Shown piece by piece: positions 35,501 through 45,909 of a stretch of DNA of 64,000 bases. Below the pieces are notes generated by a model. The model had not been told where the DNA came from and ran no database searches. It saw only the letters and a program-made list of their open reading frames with translations. The position numbers were made by a program, and so were the translations under genes. The stretch spans positions 2,046,001-2,110,000 of the forward strand of contig VNWV01000001.1 of the NCBI GenBank assembly GCA_009801085.1. Reading direction: 5' to 3'. The DNA is from Lasiodiplodia sp. COLG20. Taxonomy: Eukaryota; Ascomycota; Dothideomycetes; Botryosphaeriales; Botryosphaeriaceae. Numbering within the stretch: the stretch's first letter is position 1; each line of letters starts with the position of its first letter.

Positions 35501-38500
35501 GCGGATACTAAGCTTCTCAACGCTCTTTTCTCCTCCATCCCGATTGCTAAGCTCATGGCTGGTAGCTACAAGCCTACTAGTGCACCTGCGGTCAGCGACA
35601 GGCCGCTCACGGCAGAAGAGGAAGCCATTGCAGATATTCTCAAGATCATCATCTCCGATGAGTCGCGTGAGATACGGCCCGACACGTCTATTTTCGAGCT
35701 TGGAATCGACAGTCTCAGTGCAATCAGCTTGTTCATGAAGCTGAAGGACATTGGGTATGAATGCAGTGTTGCCAATGTCCTGACCCACCCCACAATCGAG
35801 CAGCTTGCAACGCTACCCCATAAGGACAAGCAGCAGACGGGAAGCGTCTCTCGTGAACAGATCCAGCAACAGCTCGCACAAATCGAAGCCGACTATCGCA
35901 ATGACCCGGCACCACCAGTTCAGTCCAACCTCGTCCAAGCAATTCGGCCTTGTCTACCTCTTCAGGAAATCATGGTCGCCCGATCAGCCGACTCCGGCGA
36001 CGACAGCACGTCTTTCTATGTCAATCACGTCATGCTCCAGATCGCCGGTGGTGTCGACATTGAGAAGTTCTGCCGTTCTTGGGAGACAACTGTTGCTGAG
36101 AACGAGATCCTACGTACATGCTTCTGGTTCTCTGGCGATAACTTCCGTCAAGTCGTCCTCCACCCAGAGGCTGGCAAGATTCAATGGGGTTCGGTGAGGG
36201 CCGAGGACGACACCCCGGCTCAGACCGTTCTTACGCAGCTGTACCCCCGAATCCGCCGAGACATCATTCAGAACATCGCCACCAAGCCGCCGGTTCGCTT
36301 CAATTTCGCCGTCTCGAGAGGCGGACAGCGTACTGCTCTTCTGATCTCTATCCACCATGCGCTCTACGATGGTGAGTCGCTAGGCATGCTCTTCGAAGAG
36401 GTTCACAACCGGTATCACGACTCTCCTCCCGAGCCCCGGGAAACCCCCAGCTCTCTTGTCGAATACATAGCCTCTCGCGGCAAGGAGAGTGCGAAGAAGC
36501 ATTGGTCCAGCTTGCTCGAGAACTGGCAGCAGACACGCCTTGTTTCATCGGAGAGTGTAGATCAGAGCGCCCCAGTCACTATCAAGGACCGCACTTTTAG
36601 CACTAGCCTGGCTTCCATTGAGGCCGCTGCTTCTCGGCAGAGACTTACTATCGCTGCTGCCTTGCAAGCTGCATTCGGCACAGCTCTGGCCCAAATGTTG
36701 GGCACGAACGACATCATCTTCGGCGCCGTCCTTTCCGGCCGCGCTGTGCCGGTCAATGGCGTCGACCGGATCCTGGCGCCCTGCATCACGACGATTCCGC
36801 AACGCGTCAACCTGCCTAAGTTTGGCGCAACATTGCAGGATGTATTCGCCACCTTTCAGAAGCTGAGCTACGAAAGCCTCGAGTATCAACACAGCTCTGC
36901 CCGCGATATACAAGTTTGGGTTGGCGCTGACCGGCCATTGTATGACACCCTCTTCTCGTTCACCCGCGCTCCAGAGCAGACAATCGATTTCAACCTGTGG
37001 AAAGAGATCGACAGCGACATGCCAATGGATTCATCGCTTGCGGTCGAGGTTGAGGCGGACTATGAGAGCGACAAGCTGAATATGGCGATTGGCTGCACAG
37101 ACGCGTTCGGCGACGGTGCGAAGGCGGATGAGATGCTTGAGAGGATCGAGATGCTCCTTGATACCGTGCTCAACGGCGATGCTCTTCCGCTCGCCGACCT
37201 TGGAATATCCGTGGAAGCTCCCTCCGGAAATACGATCGACAAAACAACAACCTGGGACGAAACTGACTGGTCTGAGGAAGAGAAGAACATGAGACAACTC
37301 GTCGCGGACTTCGCTCAGGTTCCACCAGATAGCGTGAGCAAGAACACTTCATTCTTGCACATCAGCATCGATTCGATCACTGCTATCCGCTTTTCCAGGA
37401 AGCTCCGTGAGCATGGCTACAACTTATCGTCAGCAGATGTCATGCGTAACAGCTGTATTGGCGCACTTTGCTTCCACTTCAAGCCGGAAACCACGCAGGC
37501 TGCTGCCGAGGCTCGAGGCGCAAGGCAAGATTCCGTATTCGAGGTTCGACAACCTGAGCTCGAACTCCCTGCCTCGGTCAAGTTGAGGGAGGGTGACAGC
37601 ATCGAAGCTGTCTACCGCTGCACTCCCCTGCAGGTCGGAATGCTGACCCAGACACTGGGTCTCGATGGACGCCTTTATGTTCACCATCACACGCTGCGTC
37701 TATCCCCTGATGTCGATCTCGCCAAGTTCAAGCAAGCATGGGAGAACACCGTCCGTCAGGTTGACGTCCTTCGGACATCATTCCACCGATCTGATACCGA
37801 GTGGGTTGCAGTTGTTCACGAAAACTTTGTTCCGCAATGGAAAGAGGTGTCCACCTCTGATATGGACGCGGCGCTGCAGAACCTCCAACACATGACGACC
37901 TTCGATGAGGAAAGCCAATTCAACGAGCCCCCGGTCAAGGTGACGGTGTTCTCGGATGGTAGTTCTATTGTCTTCTCAGCATCTATGCACCACGCGTTGT
38001 ACGACGGCTTGTCTGTACCTATCCTCTTCCAGCAACTTACCGACAACTACTTCGGCAAAGACGTCACTCCTTCTGCTCCATTCCACCAGGCTGCAAAGAT
38101 TATGACTGCCAACCAGCAGGCCGCTATCAACTTCTGGAGCAGCAAGCTCGAGGCATACAGGAGCATCGGCGTGCCGCTCACTGAGGAAGAAACCAAGTCT
38201 GAGCAGATGACTCTGGCTAGTGTTAACATTGCGGACATTGCTGGGCTCCAAGACAGGGGATTCAGTGTCCAGAACGTCACGATTCTGGCTTTCGCCAAGG
38301 CTCTTAGCAGCCTGGTTCAGCGTCGCGATGTCGCTTTTGGCATGGTCTTGGCTGGCAGAAATCTGCAGCTGGAGAATGCCGACACCATTATTGGGCCGAC
38401 TTTCAATACTGTACCGTACCGTGTGCGCCTGGTCAACCCCCTATCCTCGAACGAGAACCTGCTACAACAACTGCAGCAACTTACCATTGACGGCATTGAG

Positions 38501-40621
38501 TTCCAGCATGCCTCCTTTGCCGAGGTCCAGAACCGCTGGCGCCAGGCAGCCAATACCACTGATGCCACGCTTACGGACAGCCTGTTCGTATTCCAAAAGG
38601 TGAACTCGAGTGCCATTGAGAACTCGCAGAGCATTTGGCAGCCCTACGAGACTGAAGAAGTGTCCGTGCCGTCTGAGTACAAGATGAACTTTGAGGTCGA
38701 GCACAGCGATCAGACCCTAGTTGCCCGAGCTTATTCACGTCTCAGAAAGGATCGCCTTGATGCCTTCCTGAACACTTTCAAGGCCGCTGTGCAAGATATT
38801 GTTGAGCACCCCGGCCGCTACGTCACTGCGTACCCACCTGAGCTGCGCAACCTGCCGCTCGAGTCTGCGGCTGAAGAAGAGGAGATAATCACTTGGGATG
38901 ATCCGGCGGTCCAGCGCTATGCTGAGACCGTACGCGGTGCCATGTCCCGTGTTGTCAACATTCCTGTCGAGAGCATCGAGCTGTCCACCAACATCTTCTC
39001 CATTGGTCTGGACTCGATTGCTGCTATCCAGGTTGCTTCTCAGTGCCGCAAGGCAGGATTCCGCATCGGAGTGGCCGACATCATTGCAGGCGTAACTTTG
39101 GGCCGTATTTGCAGATCCATCGCCTCTATCAACAGTCTTCAGGAGAGCGTTGCACCTGCCGAGAAGCTTGCGCCCGTCCTCAATACCGAAGAGGAGTCCG
39201 CCGTGTTTGCCAAGCTAAACGTCACGAAGGATGATGTCGAGGATATCCTGCCTACTCTCGCTGGTCAAGACTACCACATTGCCAGTTGGTTGGCCTCCGG
39301 CCGTACCCTGTACGAGCCGACCTGGACTTTCAGGGCTACCAAGCGCCTCGATACCGAGAAGCTCAGCCAGGCCTGGCACGCCCTTCAGGAAAAACACTCC
39401 ATCATGCGCACAGCCTTCGTCGCCGCCAAGCCTGTTCAGGCCGTACAGGTCGTGCTCAAGGCCTCCAAGGTCACATCCGGTACTTTCACGGTCGAAGAGG
39501 TAACCGGCGAACTTGAAGCAGCTGTCAAAGCCACCGTCAAGCGCATCTCCCACGCGCCATCTGACCTCTTCACGCCTCCGGTGCGCCTGCATCTTGTGCG
39601 TAGCAGTAGCGAGACGGGAGATGGCGCAGATGCTCTCCTGATCACCATGCACCATACCACTTACGATGCGTGGACGATGTCTCGCCTAGTGGCCAACCTG
39701 CTGGAGCTATACTCTGGCAAGACGCCCGAGTCCACACCACCGCCGTTCGCAGACCTGGTCAACTTCACGCAGCGCTCTCTCGCCGCGGTTGACCAGCGCG
39801 CATTCTGGCGCCAGCATCTGGAAGGCTGCTCACCCACGACCATTCCATCGACCGCCAACAAAGACGACGCCGTCGACGCCAAAGACCGCTCTCAAACCTT
39901 CGTCATGGCCTCAAGCACCACGCTCTCGCTCCGCGCCGCCGAAGAAGCCGCCAAGACCGCCGGTCGGCAGCTGCACACGCTCGTGCTGCTCGCCTTCGCG
40001 CGCGCCCTGGCGTCCGCCACGGCGTCGTCCTCGCCGACCTTCGGCTTCTTCCAGCTCGGCCGCGGCGCCTCGTTCGACCGCATCGAGGCCGTCAGCGGGC
40101 CGACGGTCAACCTGCTGCCGCTCGGCGTGCGCGACGTCCGCGACCGCGACGTGCGCGAGGTCGTCGACGAGCTGCTCAAGAAGCTGGCGGAGCGGATGCC
40201 GTTCGAGCAGAGCAGGCTGAGGGACGTCGCCGCGTGGGTGAACGGTGGCGACGGAGCCGGAGCCAAGGCGCGGATGCCGTTCAACGCCAGCCTGAACCTG
40301 CTGTGGCACGACGACGTCGTGGGCAAGGAGTTTGGCGGCGAGGAGAAGCTGCTCGAGCCGTTGCTGGTCGGCGTGCCGACCGACTTTTCGGCTGATAGGG
40401 TTCTCGAGGGCGAGACGGCGGTGGACGGGCTGGATTACAGCTGGGTGCAGGAGGGGCAGTTGTTCGTGGATGTTGGCCCTGATAGGGAGGGTGATGGGAT
40501 CAAGTTTGGTGTCAGGTGCGATGCGAGGCTGATGGGAGAGGAGGGTGTGAAGGCGTTTGTGGAGGTGTTTGAGAGGGAGATTGGGGAGGTGGTGAGGGCT
40601 TTGGATGTGGTTGAGGCGTAG
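26548..40621 (+). CDS. sidC: SidC-type ferrichrome nonribosomal peptide synthetase
   Basis: Two exons, 26548-27009 and 27059-40621 (49-bp intron GTGCGT...CTGCAG, phase 0), give 4674 residues. An N-terminal ~240-residue stretch resembles the end of a condensation domain. The order then is A1 (245-765, YTSGSTGRPKG), T1 (Ser ~833), C1 (911-1351), A2 (1368-1865, FTSGTTGPPKG), T2 (~1929), C2 (1991-2431), A3 (2451-2967, YTSGSTGKPKG), T3 (~3038), C3 (3114-3531), T4 (~3591), C4 (3668-4091), T5 (~4139) and C5 (4201-4668). This A-T-C x3 then T-C x2 plan is that of ferrichrome synthetases, which build a cyclic hexapeptide of three acylated hydroxyornithines and three small amino acids with iterative use of modules. 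All three A domains keep TGD and the A10 Lys, and all T domains keep the DS serine. C2-C4 have HHxxxDG. C1 reads FHAIFDG and C5 HHTTYDA. No thioesterase is present, as usual for fungal NRPS, so the last C domain probably cyclises. The peptide sequence is not predictable here. Confidence 0.93.
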
Positions 40622-41425
40622 GTCTGAGGATCGTGGGGGTAGAATAGAATTGTAGACGAATAGGGGCTTCCTGGGAAGGTTGGGTGAAGCGGCATTCAAG
40701 TGAAGCATTGGACACTGTCTTGGGTGAGAGCAAGAATTTTCTTTGTAGATTCATAGTTGTCCTTGGTTCTTAGCTTGTATAGATAGGGAAGGTTTTCAAT
40801 TAGTTTGACAGATTTGGTATATTGTCTTAACGTGTCAGCTCGGTCGTATGCAATGTCATATTCCTAAGACTAGTAGTGAAGCTAATCTGAACCGGAGCTA
40901 TTGACCTTGTTGGGGTGGCAGTATCTTCTTTCACTTTCGGTTTCGGCCCATTCACGCCTCCTTTCGATCTCCGCGTAAGTCGAATAGGTACCTCTACCGA
41001 TTGACAACTCGTTATCCTCCTCATCCACCTCTTTGGCGTGTTGACGACGATTCCTTCGACCCCTTGGACGTGGGCCAAGCCGATTATCAGCGTGGCCTGG
41101 CAATCCTCCATCGAGTGCACGTCCCGACAGATCACTCAAGCCCAAGAACCGTTCTTCCAAGCCCTGAATATGAAGGAGGCCACTGGTTTCTCCTGGGGCA
41201 TAAATCCACCAATCAAAAATTCGCCAGCTCGTGGGTAGCTGAAGCTAACGTCCGGACGCAAATGTTGATTTAAAATTGCGACAAGTACGTCCGGACGTTA
41301 GCTTCAAGTCCCCACATAAGTCCCATTAATTTTTCACGGTCGTTACACCATCCAGTTCTCACAGTTTGGGCCAGGGACAGTTTCGGTGATGAGCGCTGTG
41401 TCAAGAATGAAGATGCCAATTTCCG
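40622..41425. other. Spacer downstream of sidC with a perfect inverted repeat
   Basis: 3' flank of sidC and of the convergent small nuclease-like gene. Only weak short frames occur, for example a 92-codon minus-strand frame at 40882-41160 with no recognised domain. It holds a 19-bp perfect inverted repeat (41240-41306). Confidence 0.55.
41240..41306. repeat. 19-bp perfect inverted repeat, 29-bp loop
   Basis: Left arm TGAAGCTAACGTCCGGACG (41240-41258) and right arm CGTCCGGACGTTAGCTTCA (41288-41306) are exact reverse complements around an AT-rich 29-bp loop. Each arm contains the palindrome CGTCCGGACG. It could be a hairpin, a zinc-cluster binding pair or the ends of a tiny MITE. It lies 619 bp past the sidC stop. 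Confidence 0.85.
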
Positions 41426-42029
41426 TCAGCGGCCTCGAGTCGCTCTCATACCATTCAGTGTCGATGGCTCGTTGTTGGGATATGGATAGAGTGGCAGCCC
41501 TGTGAGGGCCTTGTCGGAGACGTCATGCGCAGCTTGGCCTAACAAAGCTGCCATCGTTTCGAATGCATCGTTGCCGGCGTTGTGGTGGCCCCGGACGACT
41601 CTTTTCCCTTTTTTTCGGTCTGGTTGCTGCCACTCGAATTTTCTCGGAATCTCGAATTTGACAACAAAATCAGACAGGCCTGACATGAGTTGTGTCAGCA
41701 TCACAGTGGTGGGTAATTTAAGAAGCATGTATGTAGACCTAACCCAATAGAAATCCCGAAAATTCGTAGTTGTCTTCCACGATCCACCTGGTGTCTAGAG
41801 TCGCGATCGCCGCGCCGTGCTTAAAGGGGTGCCAGCCAATGTTCTTGAGTTTCGCCTCGTCACCGCCGCCGTCATGGAATACTAGAATGAGTGGGCGTTG
41901 GCCTTGGTCATTGGTGTAGACATCCTCGTCGAAATCGTTGGGGTCGAAACCGAGGACGCGCCTCAAAAAATCAACGTCGAGGAGGTTCGAGAGACCGCGC
42001 TCGTGCCGTTCCTTCTTCCGGCGCCCCAT
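41426..42029 (-). CDS. Gfd2/YDR514C-like nuclease-domain protein, short
   Basis: Two minus-strand exons, 41744-42029 and 41426-41679 (64-bp intron GTTAGG...GTCAG, with a GCTGAC branch site), give 179 residues. The visible part matches the second half of the Gfd2/YDR514C-type DEDDh nuclease fold. LILVFHDGGGDEAKLKNIGW resembles the central conserved block, ATLDTRWI follows, and HHNAGNDAFETMAALL is the hallmark HNAGNDA near the C-terminus. The first acidic motif (IDxE) that normally begins this fold is missing from the chosen model. The frame stays open 5' of the ATG at 42029, so an upstream exon may exist, or the gene may be truncated. It is the first gene beyond the siderophore cluster. Function is unknown; nucleic-acid exonuclease activity is inferred from the fold and doubtful if the first motif is truly absent. 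Confidence 0.55.
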
Positions 42030-42290
42030 CGTGATCGTTGATACTCGCGTCAGAGATGGCGGTCGCGAAGCTGCGAAGTGAAGGGTGCAGCTGTGTGTGC
42101 GATGAAATTTGCCTGTTGCCTAGCGTCACTTCCCAATCGGGCGGCCGCGGTGGCCTCTGCAGCCGCCGGCCTTTGCAGCGCCGACGCTGGCAGATCAACC
42201 ACTACCTGTACAACTTCAGCATCCTCGTCATTCCGTACTTCTATTAGCCGACCGGCATCATCTACACTCATCAGTCCATCGTTGTCTATC

Positions 42291-42902
42291 ATGCGGCGTC
42301 CACGATTCTTCAACAAGTCAAATACACCTGAACACTGGCGTCGTCATGCACGTCGCCTTGGCTTCACCTCACCGCGCGGCCGCCCCAATGTTGACGTCTT
42401 CTTCGCGAAGGTCATCCTGAACGACAACGTTTCCTGGGCCTTCGCCATACTCCGCGACTTCTTCCTGTGGGACGGTCGATTCCAGAGCGACGACGGCATT
42501 TGGGACACCATCCTATATGGCAACTTTCTTCATCCGTCCTACGACGAGACCATCGGCGACCCAGATGACATGACTCGTTGGACATTCCTTCAGACACACC
42601 GTCGTCTTTTCATGCGCCAAGATGAGTCATTCGCTATGCGGATTGACCCGGACTTCGAGGAACGCGATGCCACCCTGCTACTTTACGCCATGATTCACAA
42701 GGTTATCAGGCAGAGGAACATTGATATCGACGAGCACGAATCGGTCCTCATGGCCAGCGAAATTGCTGAAGGTCTCATCAATGCCTATACACAGCTTCGA
42801 GGGTATGACTTGACGCGTTGGGAAACAGGCTGCGTACAATTGCTATCATGCTGCATGGTTGTAGCCCTGTGGATTTCGGAACTGTACGACGTGGAGCTTT
42901 GA
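42291..42902 (+). CDS. Hypothetical protein, 203 residues
   Basis: Single exon from ATG 42291 (MRRPRFFNKSNTPEHW). The frame is open further 5' to 42078, but that extension is Ala/Ser-rich and unconvincing. The body has mixed composition with many aromatic and acidic residues (WAFAILRDFFLWDGRF, DETIGDPDDMTRW) and a hydrophobic end, CVQLLSCCMVVALWISEL. I recognise no family. Its last 125 bp overlap the 3' end of the convergent minus-strand gene 42778-43494, so one of the two ends may be wrong. It lies between two nuclease-like genes on the other strand. Confidence 0.5.
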   Translation: MRRPRFFNKSNTPEHWRRHARRLGFTSPRGRPNVDVFFAKVILNDNVSWAFAILRDFFLWDGRFQSDDGIWDTILYGNFLHPSYDETIGDPDDMTRWTFLQTHRRLFMRQDESFAMRIDPDFEERDATLLLYAMIHKVIRQRNIDIDEHESVLMASEIAEGLINAYTQLRGYDLTRWETGCVQLLSCCMVVALWISELYDVEL

Positions 42903-43494
42903 CTTTGGGGCCATCGAGCAAGATGCGGAGAAAGATTTGATGGTCGAGGGTAGGTCCGTACGAGATGACATCATGTGTCCGGGGACTGTATCCCAACTGT
43001 AAGATCTTGTCTCGGAGTTCTTGAATGCTACTTCCTTCTATATATCCTTTCGGGTAAATTTTTTTTTTGAAACACGACGTGAAAACCACCCTTCTCGTTT
43101 GTGTGGCTTGATTTAGACCCAGCTCCTCCATCATATCTTCTTTCGTTATTCCATCATAATCGACCGTGCTTGATAGTAGCAGTTGTCCAGTATCAAGGTC
43201 TCGAATGGCAATCTCCATGGCAATGGGTGAAATGTTGCCTGCAGGATTGCAAAATTCCGTGTCGATCAACCAGCGAGTGCGACCGTTATCACTGTTGATA
43301 TTTGAAACCAGCCAGGAGACATCGTCGCGCGTGCGATCCCTCCATTTCGCTACATCCGGCCGGGGTTTACTTGCAGAGGGTCCGAGCCGATTCGCATTTG
43401 ATTTTAGCTGTAGCGCCACAAAATTTTCTGTGTGGTATCGGCAGTATCTGCTATTTTCTGCGAGAGGAGTGTGCAGTCGGCATAGAGTAGACAT
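42778..43494 (-). CDS. DEDD-exonuclease-like hypothetical protein
   Basis: Single-exon minus-strand frame from ATG 43494, 238 residues. The N-terminus has a CxxH-x9-CxxH arrangement (CRLHTPLAENSRYCRYH) that could bind zinc. The next part has WLIDTEFCNPAG followed by PIAMEIAIRDLDTGQLL, which looks like the first acidic motif and strand of a DnaQ/RNase H-fold exonuclease. YGPTLDHQIFLRIL could be the second motif. The final H-x4-D motif is not visible, and the frame stops soon after. It overlaps the convergent hypothetical gene by 125 bp and the upstream broken frame by 91 bp. An RNA or DNA exonuclease is possible but not shown. Confidence 0.5.
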   Translation of the reverse strand: MSTLCRLHTPLAENSRYCRYHTENFVALQLKSNANRLGPSASKPRPDVAKWRDRTRDDVSWLVSNINSDNGRTRWLIDTEFCNPAGNISPIAMEIAIRDLDTGQLLLSSTVDYDGITKEDMMEELGLNQATQTRRVVFTSCFKKKIYPKGYIEGSSIQELRDKILQLGYSPRTHDVISYGPTLDHQIFLRILLDGPKVKAPRRTVPKSTGLQPCSMIAIVRSLFPNASSHTLEAVYRH

Positions 43495-44943
43495 GTCTCA
43501 GAGCCATCTACCAGCCGATGGATCCGATATTCAAACGAGTCCTCCACGGCATTCGTGTCAAGATCGCTTTCTTCCGAGGCAATGGCGTCTTCTTGCACAT
43601 CGAGCACAATTATGGCTGATGTGCTGCTATCTTCATCTATTGCCAAAGAAAGAGATGCGGTTGATAGGGTTGATAATGCCTCCGGTAATCCTTCAACGTG
43701 GAAACTCTCCGGAGATACTGTGACTGGGTGGACCTCAAAGTCTCCCAGGGGGATCAACTGAAATGGCTTCAGCCCGTGATCGTGATTCCATGTTACTGTA
43801 GCGGCCATCTGTAGCAAGCGAGGAACAAGGAGTGAGGGAGTGCTGAAATCCTCGCGTTCCATGTATGACCTCACCCCTCGGGCTGAAAGTTCTTGTGTGG
43901 ATAGCAACGGTGAGTTTTGGGAACCGGGGGTGAACATAGACCATGTGTGGACATAACGACGTGGTAGCCATCCAGGGTACGGGTTGTTTTTGTCGGCGCC
44001 TCGGTAGACATATTCAATGTCACGACAACGAAGGGCGATGCATCCTTGGAACTTCGAATGCAACGATTGGAGGAGCTCCTTTGCCTCGCTGGTCTCCGCC
44101 CATGGTCTTTCTTCATTGCATAACCGTGGCCTGACCTAGCCTCCTCGAGGGATGCATTTCCTGGGTCTCCGGTTGAATGATTTTCCGCCGGTGCCTGGGT
44201 GGTATCAGATGAACCCCGCAGGTCCATGATTACCGGTAAGAGCTTCGAAGTCCCGTCTTCCAATGTGAAAACAACAGCAAAGTTCTAAGGTGCGTGAGGT
44301 ATGGGCTCGTGATAATTGTTCCCGACACGGATGGGGAGAACCGAAACCACCTTGGGTATTTTTTAGCCTCTGTCCCTTTCATTCAAGAGATTGAACCTAC
44401 TTCTTCGCAGCTGTGTAGAAGAGCTTTGCGAACTACTGCCACACAGCGTTCGTAGTGGTCGTAATGAGCCGTGGTATGGTCCCTTATGACAGGAGCGAAT
44501 TGGTAGAGCTGTCTGGCTACTTCGAAGATTGCGATACGCACTTGCGCTTCGGAATGGGAAGAGTAGCGCGGTACGTGGACCCAATGTTCCTTCTTGTGGG
44601 TGATTAGGGTGCGGTGCGGTGATATCCCCTCCGATTGCTTGATACAGGCCTTTCCAGCCGGGACCCAAATCGTCGGACGCCGCAAGAAACGGAATTGGAT
44701 GCTGGAAGTTGAAGTGTTTGTCCTAACACACCACGTCAGCGTGTTCCTCAGGGTAGCTGTGTGCATTCATACCCATTTCAGAGACGCCTGTCCACACCAC
44801 TTGAAAAGTCCGCCAGTGCTTTCTTCCTTCAAGAAATCATTGTTATTTGAACCAGTAATTGTTTCATCTTGTTGCTCTTCTGAATCTTCGGAATCGTCGT
44901 CTGAATCCGACAGGAGAACTACTATCTTCCGCTTGGGGGCCAT
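43404..44943 (-). pseudogene. Multi-exon hypothetical gene with frame breaks
   Basis: Minus-strand segments look protein-coding in order but do not join cleanly. Exon 1 (44773-44943) begins MAPKRKIVVLLSDSDDD, a basic patch then an acidic Ser/Asp/Glu stretch suggesting a nuclear protein. A 50-bp intron (44723-44772, GCTGAC branch) leads to exon 2 (44401-44722), which is 322 nt. Both flanking introns are phase 0, so this length implies a one-base shift. The good frame at its end contains VRIAIFEVARQLYQFAPVIR. A second 50-bp intron (44351-44400) leads to VVSVLPIRVGNNYHEP and then an in-frame TAG at 44285-44287, after which the same frame continues NFAVVFTLEDGTSKLLPVI. A later shift near 44100 leads into a frame that runs to 43404. 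Either the gene is decayed, or there are sequencing errors or introns I could not place (a 42-bp GTCGGG...TTAG intron could skip the TAG). No domain is recognised. Confidence 0.45.
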
Positions 44944-45909
44944 CTCGGGTGAAAATGCCTATTTCGAAATTTAGCCTCGTTCAATGTGCAGCGCAGTACG
45001 GGAAGGCGAAAATGTCAGTTAAAGGGCAACCACGGATAGGCACAGCTCACGTACCACACTCGCAGTCTTTCTTGGGGTCCCACGCGCCGCGGAGGGCGAG
45101 GTGGCGCGCCAAGGGAGTTGTGGAGAGCGGCGGAGAGCGAGATGACGTGATGCCCGCTGTATAAGACGATCTAGCACGTGCGGGCCGCGGCGCCGCTGTT
45201 CTCGGGGTGAAGCTGTGTGAAGAGGACGTTTTCCGTTGCCAGAGCGGCGATGAATCCTTGTCACAGTGGGCGGTGGCCGCCCAGCCTTAGGCCTCGAGCC
45301 CGTTGCACTGTACAGCGGAAGTGTCTGATAGTTGATGTTAAAGCCTCGGCGGAGGACTGAAGAAAGGAAAAGAGTTGGGGCGGGCTGAGAAGTGAATCTT
45401 GTTGCGGGACGGAAGACGCGTCGCGGCAGGTGCGTTTTGGGAATGCGCCATACGCCAGCAACGCACCTGCCCAAACCTACTGTTCAAGCAGGCACCAATG
45501 CACGGTTTTAGCTTAGCGATTCCTACTGACAACACACTGTCCTCTCTCTTTTCGATTCCTCTATTCAAGTGCATTTTTCGGTGGTGGATGTTGCTTCTTT
45601 TACAAGTTTCTCCTACTGTAGGAATCTCAATGGTTGAGTATATAGAAAATTTCGGTGCATAATCAAGTTGCTTTTGTTATTCTCCCAGCCTTTTCTTTCC
45701 GTGCCTAAATTAAAAGAAAGAAAGGTGAGCAATACCTAATGACATGTTGACTTAGTCCTTCCGTCCTAGCCCACACGATAATGTTTGATGGGATGGTTCA
45801 ATTGATGAATTATCTTTTACTCCTTTGATTTCGTTATCATTACACCTCAGTATTACTCGTCTGAATACGTCAAAAGCTAAACTGAAGACACTCGGTCACT
45901 TCCCTTCAC
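44944..45909. other. Spacer upstream of the broken gene, downstream of the rhamnosidase
   Basis: GC-rich in the first half, AT-rich in the second. A 152-codon Arg-rich minus-strand frame (45019-45474) has no convincing composition. No gene is supported. Confidence 0.5.

Noticed and set aside
27068..40621. Starting the NRPS at 27068
   Set aside because: That codon is TTG within exon 2. A 49-bp phase-0 intron joins it to an upstream ATG exon (26548-27009) whose sequence continues the N-terminal domain.
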